This document shows, piece by piece, positions 24,911 through 33,151 of a stretch of 64,000 nt of DNA (position 1 is its first letter; each line of letters starts with the position of its first letter). Origin of the DNA: Candidatus Onthovicinus excrementipullorum. Lineage in GTDB: Bacteria > Bacillota > Clostridia > Oscillospirales > Acutalibacteraceae. The notes under the pieces were generated by a model that was not told the origin of the DNA, ran no database searches, and saw only the letters and a program-made list of their open reading frames with translations. Both the position numbers and the translations under genes were made by a program. The stretch is from the NCBI GenBank assembly GCA_018712345.1, contig DVHG01000022.1, positions 41,566 through 105,565 of the forward strand, in the 5' to 3' direction.

Positions 24911-26283
24911 GATGTGCTTTCGCCTCCCGAAAAAATATTAGTGAGAAACCGATCGTAGTCCGGAATCCACCCGCCGCGTGCACCAAAGCCGTGGGGCATC
25001 CCATCCAGCTGCAAACGCTCCACAGATACTCCGGCTGCCTCCGCTGCGTCGGCATTGGCAAGGAACTGGTTATAGAACGGGTCCCGCGTGCCGTAGCAGT
25101 AAAAGGTGGGCGGCAGGTTTCCGGAGCGCAGGAGATCCACATCGGTTGTTCCCACACTCAGCCGGCCATAGAAGGAGTAGATCATCCCGCAGGCCGCCGC
25201 ATCTGCGGAAAGGCGATCCAGCGCATCCGGTCGGTAGTCCGGGTCCAGTGCCGTGCCGTTGATCCGGCCATCAAAATTCAGCAGCATCTCGCCGCTCAAT
25301 ATCCCGCCGGCGGAAAAGCCCATCACGGCGATATCGTCCGCATCAATGCCATATTCTCCGGCGTGCGCGCGGACAAACCGCACCGCCCGTGCCAGATCCA
25401 GCGCGCCCTCCTGCTGCGTATAGGGGCGCAGTCGGTAGTCCACTACAAAGCTCTGGTACCCGAGCACACTCAACGCCTCTGCCACATCTACCCCCTCCGG
25501 CTGGTCACTGCGGAACTGGAACGCCCCGCCTGGGCAGATGAGCACGGCCCCTTTGACCGGTGTACCTTCCGGAACCGGAAAGCTTGTGAGATAGGGCCGA
25601 AAATCCGGGTCATCAGAATATCCGCCATTATTGACGGTGTATTCCGTAGTGGCGGGCGCGTTGCCCTCCTCCCACAGGTACAGCACCTGCTGTTTGCCCG
25701 GTGTCACGGTGGCGGTGGCCACCGTATTGCCGTTCCCGCTCTCCGGGACAAAGGCTCCGTCCGAAAGACCAAGCCCCTGCGCCCACTGCTCAATTTCCTG
25801 TTGTGTAGTGTCCGCGGAGAAAAGCAGGGCGCTGTCCCCCATCAGTGCGCCGGGCTGGAGCTGGGAAATGGCGGAGAAGATAACATTGGAATCATTGCCC
25901 TCTCCCAATACAAAGGGGTAAATGGTCCGCGCACCAAAATCATTGTTTTTCAGAAAAGTCTGTACCTTCTCCGGCAGAGCACCGCCCACTGAAGCGAAGC
26001 CCAGCAGCACAAACTCGTAATCGCTCGCCTCCAGAACGGCATTCTGTGTGATGTCTACAAGAGATCCACCCAACACATTTTTCAGAACGGCAGCAGTCTG
26101 CGCCACGGCATCACCGTCCTGTGCAGAGGCGTAGGCGATCAGGATATTGGATTGCTGCATGGCGCTGTCCTCCTTATTCTGAAGCGTATCATCCGTTTGC
26201 GAGAGGAGATCCTGGGTATTCCCGCATGCGGCCAGCCCCACCGACAATGCGAAGGCCAGAACCACTGCAAGAATTCTTTTCAT
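24907..26283 (-). CDS. Lipoprotein with flavodoxin-like domain fused to alpha/beta hydrolase
   Basis: About 458 residues. A lipoprotein signal (LSVGLAACGNTQ, Cys near residue 20) leads to a flavodoxin-fold region (about 45-185: ILIAYASAQDGDAVAQTA, DYEFVLLGFASVGG), then a BD-FAE-type esterase domain (about 210-450: VLICPGGAFQFRSD oxyanion loop, MGFSAGGILSGEM nucleophile elbow, MPHGFG catalytic histidine). The flavodoxin part lacks the usual T-x-T/S-G-N-T phosphate loop, so FMN binding is doubtful. Extracellular anchoring of a flavodoxin-esterase fusion is unusual. Start MKRILA follows GGGAGG. Confidence 0.8.
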   Translation of the reverse strand: MKRILAVVLAFALSVGLAACGNTQDLLSQTDDTLQNKEDSAMQQSNILIAYASAQDGDAVAQTAAVLKNVLGGSLVDITQNAVLEASDYEFVLLGFASVGGALPEKVQTFLKNNDFGARTIYPFVLGEGNDSNVIFSAISQLQPGALMGDSALLFSADTTQQEIEQWAQGLGLSDGAFVPESGNGNTVATATVTPGKQQVLYLWEEGNAPATTEYTVNNGGYSDDPDFRPYLTSFPVPEGTPVKGAVLICPGGAFQFRSDQPEGVDVAEALSVLGYQSFVVDYRLRPYTQQEGALDLARAVRFVRAHAGEYGIDADDIAVMGFSAGGILSGEMLLNFDGRINGTALDPDYRPDALDRLSADAAACGMIYSFYGRLSVGTTDVDLLRSGNLPPTFYCYGTRDPFYNQFLANADAAEAAGVSVERLQLDGMPHGFGARGGWIPDYDRFLTNIFSGGESTS

Positions 26284-26310
26284 AAGAAGCGCCTCCCTCA
26301 CCACTGTCTC

Positions 26311-26970
26311 TTACAGGTTCAACCCTTCGATCCAGGTTCGAACATCTTCCTCTGTCACCCCGGAAGAGAAGCGCTCGCCCTCCAGCCAGTTGCCGGTGCC
26401 CGCCATCTCCGCCAGCAGCTCGCCGCTCTGACCAAGACCTGAGCTTGCAGAGGTGCAGAACGGAATCACCGTTTTCCCGGTAAAGTCATTGGCTTCCACA
26501 AAGCCATCCACCGGCCAGGCCGCGATCCCCCACCAGATGGGATATCCAATAAATACGGTATCATAGGAATCCCAGTTATCTACCGTATCAGCAGTGAGTG
26601 CCACATCCCGCTCATCGGGGTTCTCGTGCTCGCGCACTACCCTGCTGCCCTCATCGGTCCAGTTCAGGTCCGCATCCGTGTAGGGGTCGGCAGGCACCAG
26701 CTCAAACAGGTCTCCGCCGGTTGCTTTGGCAATGTAATTGGCGGCCTCCTCTGTGTTCCCGGTTGCCGAGTAATAGACGACGAGTGTTTTCCCCGTTCCC
26801 TCTTCTGGAGTTCCCTGTGCGCCGGGGACGGAAGACTCTCCGGTAGCGGCCGCCGAACCCGCAGGCGCGGATGACGCCGGATCGGAAGTGCCGGAGGGAT
26901 TGGAATCACTGCACGCCGCAAGGCTGAACACAAGAGCGATTCCCAGGAATAATGCGGTTAGTTTTTTCAT
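26311..26970 (-). CDS. Flavodoxin lipoprotein
   Basis: About 219 residues: lipobox SLAACSDSN, a Ser/Ala/Gly-rich linker, then a flavodoxin domain starting LVVYYSATGNTEEAANYIAK, with YDTVFIGYPIWWGIAAWPV as the flavin-stacking loop and FCTSASSGLGQS. These are intact FMN-binding motifs. A membrane-anchored extracellular flavodoxin implies electron transfer or quinone reduction at the outer face. Start at 26970 follows AAAGGAG. Confidence 0.9.
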   Translation of the reverse strand: MKKLTALFLGIALVFSLAACSDSNPSGTSDPASSAPAGSAAATGESSVPGAQGTPEEGTGKTLVVYYSATGNTEEAANYIAKATGGDLFELVPADPYTDADLNWTDEGSRVVREHENPDERDVALTADTVDNWDSYDTVFIGYPIWWGIAAWPVDGFVEANDFTGKTVIPFCTSASSGLGQSGELLAEMAGTGNWLEGERFSSGVTEEDVRTWIEGLNL

Positions 26971-26984
26971 TTTGACTGCTCCTT

Positions 26985-28154
26985 TCATTCAAAACACTCA
27001 TGAAAAATCTGCAAGATTTCCTCATGAGTCATTTTCCTGTAGCTTCCGGCTGAAATCCCGCAGGAATCTGCGATTTCCTTCAGCACGGTCTGATCGGTCA
27101 TCCCCAGTTCCCGCAGCGTGGTGGGCAGGCCGATCTCTTTGATGAAAGACGCCAGCGCTTCAACACCGGCCAGGGCAAGCGCCTCATCACTTCTCCCGTC
27201 CCGGGAAATTCCCCAGACATTCTCGGCAAAGCGAATAAATTTGGGCAGGCCGTCCCGATAGATGTGGCGGTAGTACACCGGATGCAGCACCGCCAGGCCG
27301 CAGCCATGATTGCAGTTGGTATAGGCCCCCAGCTGGTGCTCCATGTTGTGGCACTCAAAGTCGCACTTTTTGCCCATCTTGATCACGCGATTCTCCGCCA
27401 TGGTGGCATCCCACATCAGGTTGCTGCGGGCAGTATAGTCCTCTGGGTTCCGGATAGCGGCGCGCAGGTTGCGAATGACACTCCTCATCAGGGCCTCCAT
27501 GATGTCATCGGAGACGTTGTCCTCATTGGGCTCGCTGAAATAGGTCTCCATAATATGGCTGAGAATGTCAAATCCGCCGGATATCATCTGCTTTACCGGT
27601 ACGCTGTAGGTATAAGTTGGATCCAGCAGGGCAAATTGGGGATTCAGCCTGGGGTAATCCCTGCCGGTTTTCACCTTCTTTTCCTCATTGGTGATAACCG
27701 CACCGCCGTTGCATTCACTGCCGGTCCCTGCCACCGTGACAATGACGCCCAGCGGCAGTGGCTCAAAGTCGATGACGCCGGGATGTGCCCAGAAGTCCTC
27801 CCAGATATCGCCCGCATACCGTGCGGCCAGAGACACCGCCTTACAGCAGTCCATCACCGATCCGCCGCCGATGCCGAGTATCATTTCCACATGGTTTTCA
27901 CGGGCCAGCTTTGCGCCCTCCTGTACTTTGGCATAGGTGGGGTTGGCCATAATGCCCGAAAACTCCACAATATTTTTACCGGCCGCTTTTAAAATCCCGG
28001 TGACCTCATCATAAACACCGTTGCGTTTGATGGAACCACCGCCATAGGCCAGCATTACCGTGGCGTAGGGTTTCACCTTGCAGCTGAGGTATTCTTTCAC
28101 ACAGCCCTTGCCAAAATACACTTTTGTGGCGTTTTCAAAAATAAAGTTGTTCAT
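26985..28154 (-). CDS. Iron-containing alcohol dehydrogenase (BdhA/YqhD type)
   Basis: A 389-residue group III dehydrogenase. GGGSIKRNGVYDEV and LGIGGGSVMDCCKAV bind NAD(P); metal ligands are expected in WDATMAENRVIKMG and the CHNMEHQLGAYTNCNHGCGLAVL segment. Related YqhD/BDH enzymes use NADPH to reduce aldehydes, which fits the rest of the island. Follows the esterase gene by 40 bp in the operon from promoter copy 3. Confidence 0.93.
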   Translation of the reverse strand: MNNFIFENATKVYFGKGCVKEYLSCKVKPYATVMLAYGGGSIKRNGVYDEVTGILKAAGKNIVEFSGIMANPTYAKVQEGAKLARENHVEMILGIGGGSVMDCCKAVSLAARYAGDIWEDFWAHPGVIDFEPLPLGVIVTVAGTGSECNGGAVITNEEKKVKTGRDYPRLNPQFALLDPTYTYSVPVKQMISGGFDILSHIMETYFSEPNEDNVSDDIMEALMRSVIRNLRAAIRNPEDYTARSNLMWDATMAENRVIKMGKKCDFECHNMEHQLGAYTNCNHGCGLAVLHPVYYRHIYRDGLPKFIRFAENVWGISRDGRSDEALALAGVEALASFIKEIGLPTTLRELGMTDQTVLKEIADSCGISAGSYRKMTHEEILQIFHECFE

Positions 28155-28194
28155 GTAAAAGGCTTCCTTTCCTGATAATCTGATTTAGGTTTAG

Positions 28195-29223
28195 CTACAT
28201 CTGCGCTTCCCAAAAGGACACCGCTTCATTGATCCATCCCTCGGCAGCAGTTCCGGTCCCCAGCCCAAAGCCGTGGCTCAGTCCTGGATAGTGGTGAAAT
28301 TCCGTGGGAATTTCCATGGCGTCCAGCGCCTCAAGGCGGCGCTGCATGGTGCGCCAGTTGGCGATCCAATCGTTTTCTCCCACGCAGGCAAAGGTTGGCG
28401 GATCGTTTACTGTATAATCCGAATGTCCGGTGTACTGCATGATGACGGCTCCCGGTCGGGGCAGGTCATCCCCGCCAAAGACTGCCGGGCCGTAAGAGCC
28501 CAGCCACGCCGCCATCCGTCCGCCCGCGGATCCACCCCAGAGAGAATAGCAGTCCGTATCCACTTCAAGCTCCTGCGCATGTTCAAAAATAAAACTGATG
28601 GCCCGGGCCAAATCTTCACAGGCCGTCTGCGCGCCGGGACGGTAAATTAGGGCAAAGGCGTTATAGCCCAGCTTTGACAGTTCCAGGGCGTGGGGAAAGC
28701 TGTCCTGCATGGCCCCCACATAGGCGAACCCACCGCCCGCATTGCACACGGCGAATTTTTCACCGGGAGTCCCCTTGAAGAAAAACAAGCCGGTGTCCTC
28801 TTTCTCCGGGTCCGCTGCCTTTTCTTCCTCCGTATAGATATCGTAAAACACTGTATCCCCCGCCGCGGCGTGCTCTTTCAGGTAATTGACGATTTCCACC
28901 GTCTTATTCGGGTCAATATTATTGTACCAGGTGAGCTGGAGATCTCCCAATGTATCCCCGCTGTAATAACCGCTGTCTACCGGAAAAATCAGCCTGCCCC
29001 ACGCCCCAAAGGCGGAGTCACTGATGACCTCTGAAATTTTTGTATCCGCCGTATAGGGATCACTGCTATCTGTCTGCACGGAATCTGCTCCTCCTATTTC
29101 CTGCCGCGTGGTTTCCACCCTTTCCGTATTTGCGGCGCCGCTGGTTCCCACGGCCGTTCTGCAGCCGGTAAAACAAAGCACCAGCAAGCAGAGAAGCACA
29201 GCGAGAGAAACCACCCTACTCAT
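28195..29223 (-). CDS. Secreted alpha/beta hydrolase lipoprotein (BD-FAE-like)
   Basis: A 342-residue lipoprotein (LVLCFTGCRTAV, Cys near 21) with a linker to about residue 60 and an esterase domain: NAGGGFAYVG oxyanion loop, LWGGSAGGRMAAWLGSYG nucleophile elbow and GLSHGFG catalytic histidine. Similar in plan to the esterase half of the gene at 24907. First gene after promoter copy 3. Confidence 0.82.
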   Translation of the reverse strand: MSRVVSLAVLLCLLVLCFTGCRTAVGTSGAANTERVETTRQEIGGADSVQTDSSDPYTADTKISEVISDSAFGAWGRLIFPVDSGYYSGDTLGDLQLTWYNNIDPNKTVEIVNYLKEHAAAGDTVFYDIYTEEEKAADPEKEDTGLFFFKGTPGEKFAVCNAGGGFAYVGAMQDSFPHALELSKLGYNAFALIYRPGAQTACEDLARAISFIFEHAQELEVDTDCYSLWGGSAGGRMAAWLGSYGPAVFGGDDLPRPGAVIMQYTGHSDYTVNDPPTFACVGENDWIANWRTMQRRLEALDAMEIPTEFHHYPGLSHGFGLGTGTAAEGWINEAVSFWEAQM

Positions 29224-29252
29224 ATGACTTCACCGCCCTTCTTTCTGTCTTT

Positions 29253-29300
29253 ATTATAAAAAAATCGAGACCTCAACAGAAGTCTCGATTCGTTATGTGG
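29253..29300 (-). promoter_or_regulatory. LysR-type promoter, copy 3
   Basis: TATAAT (29253-29258), 17 bp, TTCTGT (29276-29281), preceded by the conserved block TAACGAATCGAGAC (minus strand); full element 29275-29300. It lies directly downstream of the LysR gene and drives the esterase-to-MATE operon. Confidence 0.75.
29259..29293 (-). terminator. LysR gene terminator superimposed on promoter copy 3
   Basis: AATCGAGAC / GTCTCGATT inverted repeat with a 10-base loop followed by seven U on the minus strand. The left arm of the stem is the conserved regulatory block and the U-run merges with the spacer before TATAAT. Confidence 0.7.
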
Positions 29301-29334
29301 TATATACCAAAAGGTTTATAGTCAATAGCGCAGA

Positions 29335-30237
29335 TCACGATGCTGTTACCTTTTCCACCGCATTCAAAAACTGCCGGACGACCGACGATGGAGTTGGGGC
29401 GTGGAGCAACCCAAACGGAATGGTATAGTTCCACTCCACCGGCATGATTTTCAGCAGGGGATGCACATACCGCCAGTTTTCAATCGCCATCAGCACACAG
29501 CCCCGGTTCTCGCACTGGTTGAACGCCTCCACATCGTAAAAATCAAAGTCCACAATGTGGATCTGAGGGTGGTTCTTCCACAGATCATCCCGGAGCAGGT
29601 CCACATAGTGGCTCCAATCCCGGCGCATGAGCATCAGATTCTCCCCGTACAGGTCCTGTACCGTCAGGCGGTCCTTCTGTGCCAGCCGGTGGTGGACGGA
29701 AACCGCACAGCAAATAGGTTCCCGTGAAATTTCCAGCCCCGCGCATCTGCGCAGGTTCAGCATCGTCTCATCAAAAATTCCGGCGACCACATCAATGTTC
29801 CGGCCAAGGTTCCCCAAGATCTCCCGGGCATTTTCAGGGGTGTTGTCAAACGGGATAAGCTGGAATTTGACATTGGGACAGTATTCCTGCACCTTGGGCC
29901 ACAGATCCACCAATACCTGAGCCGGCGTCATGGGGGAGGTGCCAATACGGATCAGGCTCTCACTCTCCTGCATGGCGTTTCTGGCCCGCGTCACGGAGTC
30001 CTTGCAGTATTGAATGATATATTTTGCGTCCTGATACAGTGACTGCCCCGCCTTAGTCAACGACAGCCCCCGGTGGGTACGGACAAAAAGCTGTAAATTC
30101 AGGCTCTCCTCCAACAGGTTGATCTGCTTGATAACAGCAGGCGGAGAAATATACAGATTTTCAGCAGCTTTATTAAAGCTCCCCGACTCTGCCACGCAGA
30201 GAAAGGTTTCCAACTGGGGATTATACACAGCAATCAC
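29335..30237 (-). CDS. LysR-family regulator, probable activator of the redox island
   Basis: A 300-residue LysR regulator with an N-terminal winged helix-turn-helix (TFLCVAESGSFNKAAENLYISPPAVIKQINLLEESL, region 9-44, shown in part) and a periplasmic-binding-like effector domain. Start codon is GTG. Its position at the head of a long run of reductase genes with three shared promoter elements suggests that it binds those elements. Effector unknown; an aldehyde, quinone or other electrophile is plausible. Confidence 0.88.
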   Translation of the reverse strand: MIAVYNPQLETFLCVAESGSFNKAAENLYISPPAVIKQINLLEESLNLQLFVRTHRGLSLTKAGQSLYQDAKYIIQYCKDSVTRARNAMQESESLIRIGTSPMTPAQVLVDLWPKVQEYCPNVKFQLIPFDNTPENAREILGNLGRNIDVVAGIFDETMLNLRRCAGLEISREPICCAVSVHHRLAQKDRLTVQDLYGENLMLMRRDWSHYVDLLRDDLWKNHPQIHIVDFDFYDVEAFNQCENRGCVLMAIENWRYVHPLLKIMPVEWNYTIPFGLLHAPTPSSVVRQFLNAVEKVTAS

Positions 30238-30314
30238 CGTCCTTTTTCTCCTCTGTTGTAAAACTGCCGGTTTTCCGCAGCCATAGGGGTTGTATTTGGG
30301 AATATTATACTTTC

Positions 30315-30342
30315 ATTTTATGCTTTTTTCAAACAATGTCAA
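30315..30342 (-). promoter_or_regulatory. LysR gene promoter
   Basis: TTGACA (30337-30342), 16 bp, TAAAAT (30315-30320); a second TATAAT lies further downstream at about 30303-30308. The conserved 26-bp element is not present here. Confidence 0.5.
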
Positions 30343-30510
30343 CGGGTGTTTACTGCCCTCCTGCAAAAAACAACCACCCCCGGCCGATGGTGGAACAATC
30401 CTCGCCGCCCTTTCCGGGTGGCTCCCCCTCTCATATTTAGAAACAGGAGCGACTTTACTCACTATATCTGAAAGCAAACCTTCCGTTGAGTAAAAAGATC
30501 CGGGAGCCGT

Positions 30511-30539
30511 TTGACAAACCCGCCAAGGACCGGTAGAAT
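30511..30539 (+). promoter_or_regulatory. Promoter of the alpha/beta hydrolase gene
   Basis: Consensus TTGACA (30511-30516), 17 bp, TAGAAT (30534-30539), 35 bp before the ATG at 30575. Confidence 0.8.
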
Positions 30540-30574
30540 GGAAGAAAAACGATATACGAATGGAGAAAAAGCAG

Positions 30575-31546
30575 ATGAAAAAGTCTCTCAAATTACTCCT
30601 TGGCATGGCCGGCGCTGCGGGACTTGCCGCGGGCTCTCTCTATGCGGCAGCCGACCTGCTGCATACCTTTGTCATGGATAACAAAAAGCAGTTCCCGCTA
30701 AAATTCAAGGCAAACAGTCCGCTGGTCCCCGTGGAGATTGATAAGATGATGCCGGCCATCCGTACCGGGCGGGAATGGCTCGCGCGGCAGGAAGTGCAGA
30801 CCTACACCATGGTAAACCGCCGCGGGCAAAAGCTGACCGGCTATTACATCCCGCCCAGAGGTGATTCCAATGTGATCGTCTTCTTCTGTCACGGGTTCAA
30901 GGGGAACGGGAAATCGGATATCTGCCTGTTCGGCGAGCGGTACACGGAGGATTTTGGGTACGGGATCTTCAGCGTGGATCACACTGGCTCCGGCGAGAGC
31001 GAGGGGCAATACGCCGGCTTTTGCTATCTGGAGGCCCTGGACGGCGTGGAGTGGCTCCACTACCTGAATGCTGTCCTCCCGGGGCGGCAGTTTATTCTGC
31101 ACGGCGGCTCCATGGGCGGCGCGACCGTGCTGCGCATGACCGGCGAGCCTGACCTGCCGGGGAACGTCAAATTCGCCGTAGGGGACTGTGGATTTACGAG
31201 CGCATGGGATGAATTCACCTACGAGCTGCGCCATGCCCATGCCCCGGTGCACCCGATGATTGACCTGTTTAATTTAATCAACATTAAAAAAGCCGGATAC
31301 GACCTTCGGGAGGCCAGCGCGATTGACGCCGTACGCCGCTCGCATACGCCAACGCTCATCATCCACGGGGAGCGGGATACCTTTGTCCCCGCGTACATGG
31401 CGCAGGAGCTCTACGACGCCTGTGCGGCGGAAAAGGAGCTGGTGATCGTCAAGGACGCCACGCATGAGCTCAGCGCGGTCTATGATCCGGCGCTCTATTA
31501 CGGAAAAATCCACGAATTTGCGGACAGATATCTGGATCACAATTAA
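30575..31546 (+). CDS. Alpha/beta hydrolase with N-terminal membrane anchor
   Basis: About 323 residues. An N-terminal hydrophobic segment (about 4-24) is followed by a serine hydrolase domain: VFFCHGFKGNGKSD oxyanion region, LHGGSMGGATVLRM nucleophile elbow (about residue 185), LIIHGERDTFVP with the acid and DATHELS with the histidine. Resembles the YqkD/cinnamoyl-ester-hydrolase-like family in Firmicutes. ATG at 30575 is chosen because GGAG lies nine bases upstream; the ATG at 30560 has poor spacing. Single-gene unit. Confidence 0.85.
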   Translation: MKKSLKLLLGMAGAAGLAAGSLYAAADLLHTFVMDNKKQFPLKFKANSPLVPVEIDKMMPAIRTGREWLARQEVQTYTMVNRRGQKLTGYYIPPRGDSNVIVFFCHGFKGNGKSDICLFGERYTEDFGYGIFSVDHTGSGESEGQYAGFCYLEALDGVEWLHYLNAVLPGRQFILHGGSMGGATVLRMTGEPDLPGNVKFAVGDCGFTSAWDEFTYELRHAHAPVHPMIDLFNLINIKKAGYDLREASAIDAVRRSHTPTLIIHGERDTFVPAYMAQELYDACAAEKELVIVKDATHELSAVYDPALYYGKIHEFADRYLDHN

Positions 31547-31605
31547 ACATCGGCCCCGGCCCCAGAATGGCCAGGAGCCTTTCTTCACAGGGGACAGCAT
31601 CCTTC

Positions 31606-31649
31606 AGCTCCCGTGCCCGTTTCGGGCTGTGGGGGCTCTTTTTGTTTTT
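31606..31649 (+). terminator. Terminator after the hydrolase gene
   Basis: GCCCG-TTT-CGGGC core with extended imperfect AGCTCCC/GGGGGCT arms, followed by CTTTTTGTTTTT. Confidence 0.7.
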
Positions 31650-32538
31650 ACCGGCTCTCTGGAGAAGTACTCTTAAGCAACAGCCGAACTAGGCTCTTCA
31701 GCGGGGCATTCCCCTGCATGGATTTATAGTAGATTCCAAATGAGACTGGGTCCACGCGCTCAATCGGAATCTGCGTGAGGGGCGCGTCCGGCGGGGTAAA
31801 CAGATCCGGGATCACAGAGACCCCAAAGCCGGCCTGTACCAGAACGGTTGCAGCCTCCGGCGACTCGCAGAAATAAAAATCTGAAAAAGCGCGGCCGTCC
31901 ATGAGCTGCCCCTGCACCCGCGCCATATCCCCCTGCGATCGCGCCGGATCAAGCAGGACGAGCTTTTCCCGCCTGAGGTCTTCGATCGTCACCGATTCCC
32001 GGACAGACAGCGGATTCTCCGGGGAGCAGACGCACACCACCGGTACACTGCTCAGTTCCTTATAGACAGCGGCGATTTTTTTCAGCCGCGGCTCGCGGAA
32101 TCCGATCACGGCGTCCACATCATCTTCCTCCAGCATCCGGTACAGATAGTGAGAGGGGACCACCTGCAGCCTGGGGTGCAGATTCGGATATACTTTCACA
32201 AGCTGCCGGAGCACGGGAGCCAGCAAAAACAGATGGGTATAGCTGTAACACCCCAGCGACAGCACCTGAAATTCCTGATCCTGGGGATTTTCAAATCGTT
32301 TCTTTGCCCGCTCGGCCAGCGCCACCATCCGGCGCGCGTCATTCAGGAAGGCGCCCCCCTCCTCTGTCAGCCGGACGATCCGGGTCGTGCGCTTGAAGAG
32401 CTTGACGTTCAGTTCCCGCTCCAGGGAGTGAATCTGCTGGGTGACTGCGGGCTGCGTTACATGGAGCTGTTCGGCCGCCCGGGCGAAATTTAGAGTGTCC
32501 GCAACCGCTAAAAAACAGGTGAGCTGAAAAGTATTCAT
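31648..32538 (-). CDS. LysR-family transcriptional regulator
   Basis: A 296-residue regulator with N-terminal helix-turn-helix (FARAAEQLHVTQPAVTQQIHSLE, about 18-40, in part) and an effector domain containing the usual VSVIPDLF segment. Start follows AGGAG. It is divergent from the MarR-ABC operon and distinct from the LysR at 29335. Targets unknown. Confidence 0.88.
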   Translation of the reverse strand: MNTFQLTCFLAVADTLNFARAAEQLHVTQPAVTQQIHSLERELNVKLFKRTTRIVRLTEEGGAFLNDARRMVALAERAKKRFENPQDQEFQVLSLGCYSYTHLFLLAPVLRQLVKVYPNLHPRLQVVPSHYLYRMLEEDDVDAVIGFREPRLKKIAAVYKELSSVPVVCVCSPENPLSVRESVTIEDLRREKLVLLDPARSQGDMARVQGQLMDGRAFSDFYFCESPEAATVLVQAGFGVSVIPDLFTPPDAPLTQIPIERVDPVSFGIYYKSMQGNAPLKSLVRLLLKSTSPESR

Positions 32539-32628
32539 GGCCTACTCCTATGGAGATCAAACTCCTATTAATAAGATTTTATTATTAATAATAACATATT
32601 TTAAATTCACTTTCAAGTTATGCGCTAT

Positions 32629-32649
32629 TATAATAGTTCACAGGTGAAC
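32629..32649 (+). promoter_or_regulatory. MarR operon promoter and operator
   Basis: TATAAT at 32629-32634 is followed at once by the perfect inverted repeat GTTCAC-AG-GTGAAC (32636-32649), which would cover the transcription start. This is the expected place for autorepression by the MarR protein encoded 50 bp downstream. The -35 box is weak. Confidence 0.65.
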
Positions 32650-32695
32650 AGTTTGATATAAAACGGAATTTCACCAAAACCGGAAGAAAGGAGTT

Positions 32696-33151
32696 ATGAT
32701 CCTGATGGAAATTCAGATCATTTTACTGCTTAAACAGTTGAGCTTATCCCTGGAGCAATACGGACGGGAGCAGCTCAAGAGTCTGGGCATTTCCCCCACA
32801 CAGGGGATCGCGCTGGACTATCTTTTATCCCAGCAGGGGCGCACCCGCTATGCCTCCGAACTGCACCACGATTTTGGGATCTCCAAGCCGGCGATTTCCG
32901 CCACGCTGAAAGGTTTGAAGAAAAAAGGATATGTGGAGACCGCCGTCAATCCGGAGGACGACCGGAAAAAGCAGATCCTGCTGACCCAAAAAGCACGGGA
33001 GATTGAAAAGAAAATTAATGAGAACCTGCTGGAACAGCAGGCGCAGCTGTGCCGCGGTATCCCGGAACAGCAGCTGGTGATCTTTTCAGATGTGCTGCGT
33101 GCCATGATCCGGAATGTAAAAAGAGAACCCGTAAGGAGGGATGACGCATGA
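32696..33151 (+). CDS. MarR-family transcriptional regulator
   Basis: A 151-residue winged-helix dimeric repressor. ISPTQGIALDYLLSQ precedes the helix-turn-helix YASELHHDFGISKPAISATLKGLKKKGYVE (about 50-79, in part), and NPEDDRKKQILLT is the wing. The ATG at 32696 is only two bases from GGAG, so the ATG at 32705 may be used. The next gene starts within its stop codon (ATGA), so it is co-transcribed with the two ABC exporter genes and probably represses them. Confidence 0.92.
   Translation: MILMEIQIILLLKQLSLSLEQYGREQLKSLGISPTQGIALDYLLSQQGRTRYASELHHDFGISKPAISATLKGLKKKGYVETAVNPEDDRKKQILLTQKAREIEKKINENLLEQQAQLCRGIPEQQLVIFSDVLRAMIRNVKREPVRRDDA

Larger units (their letters stand above)
30238..30574. 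other. Divergent intergenic region
   Basis: Holds the LysR promoter on one strand and the hydrolase promoter on the other. Apart from short GC-rich inverted segments around 30370-30430, nothing else was recognised. Confidence 0.6.
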
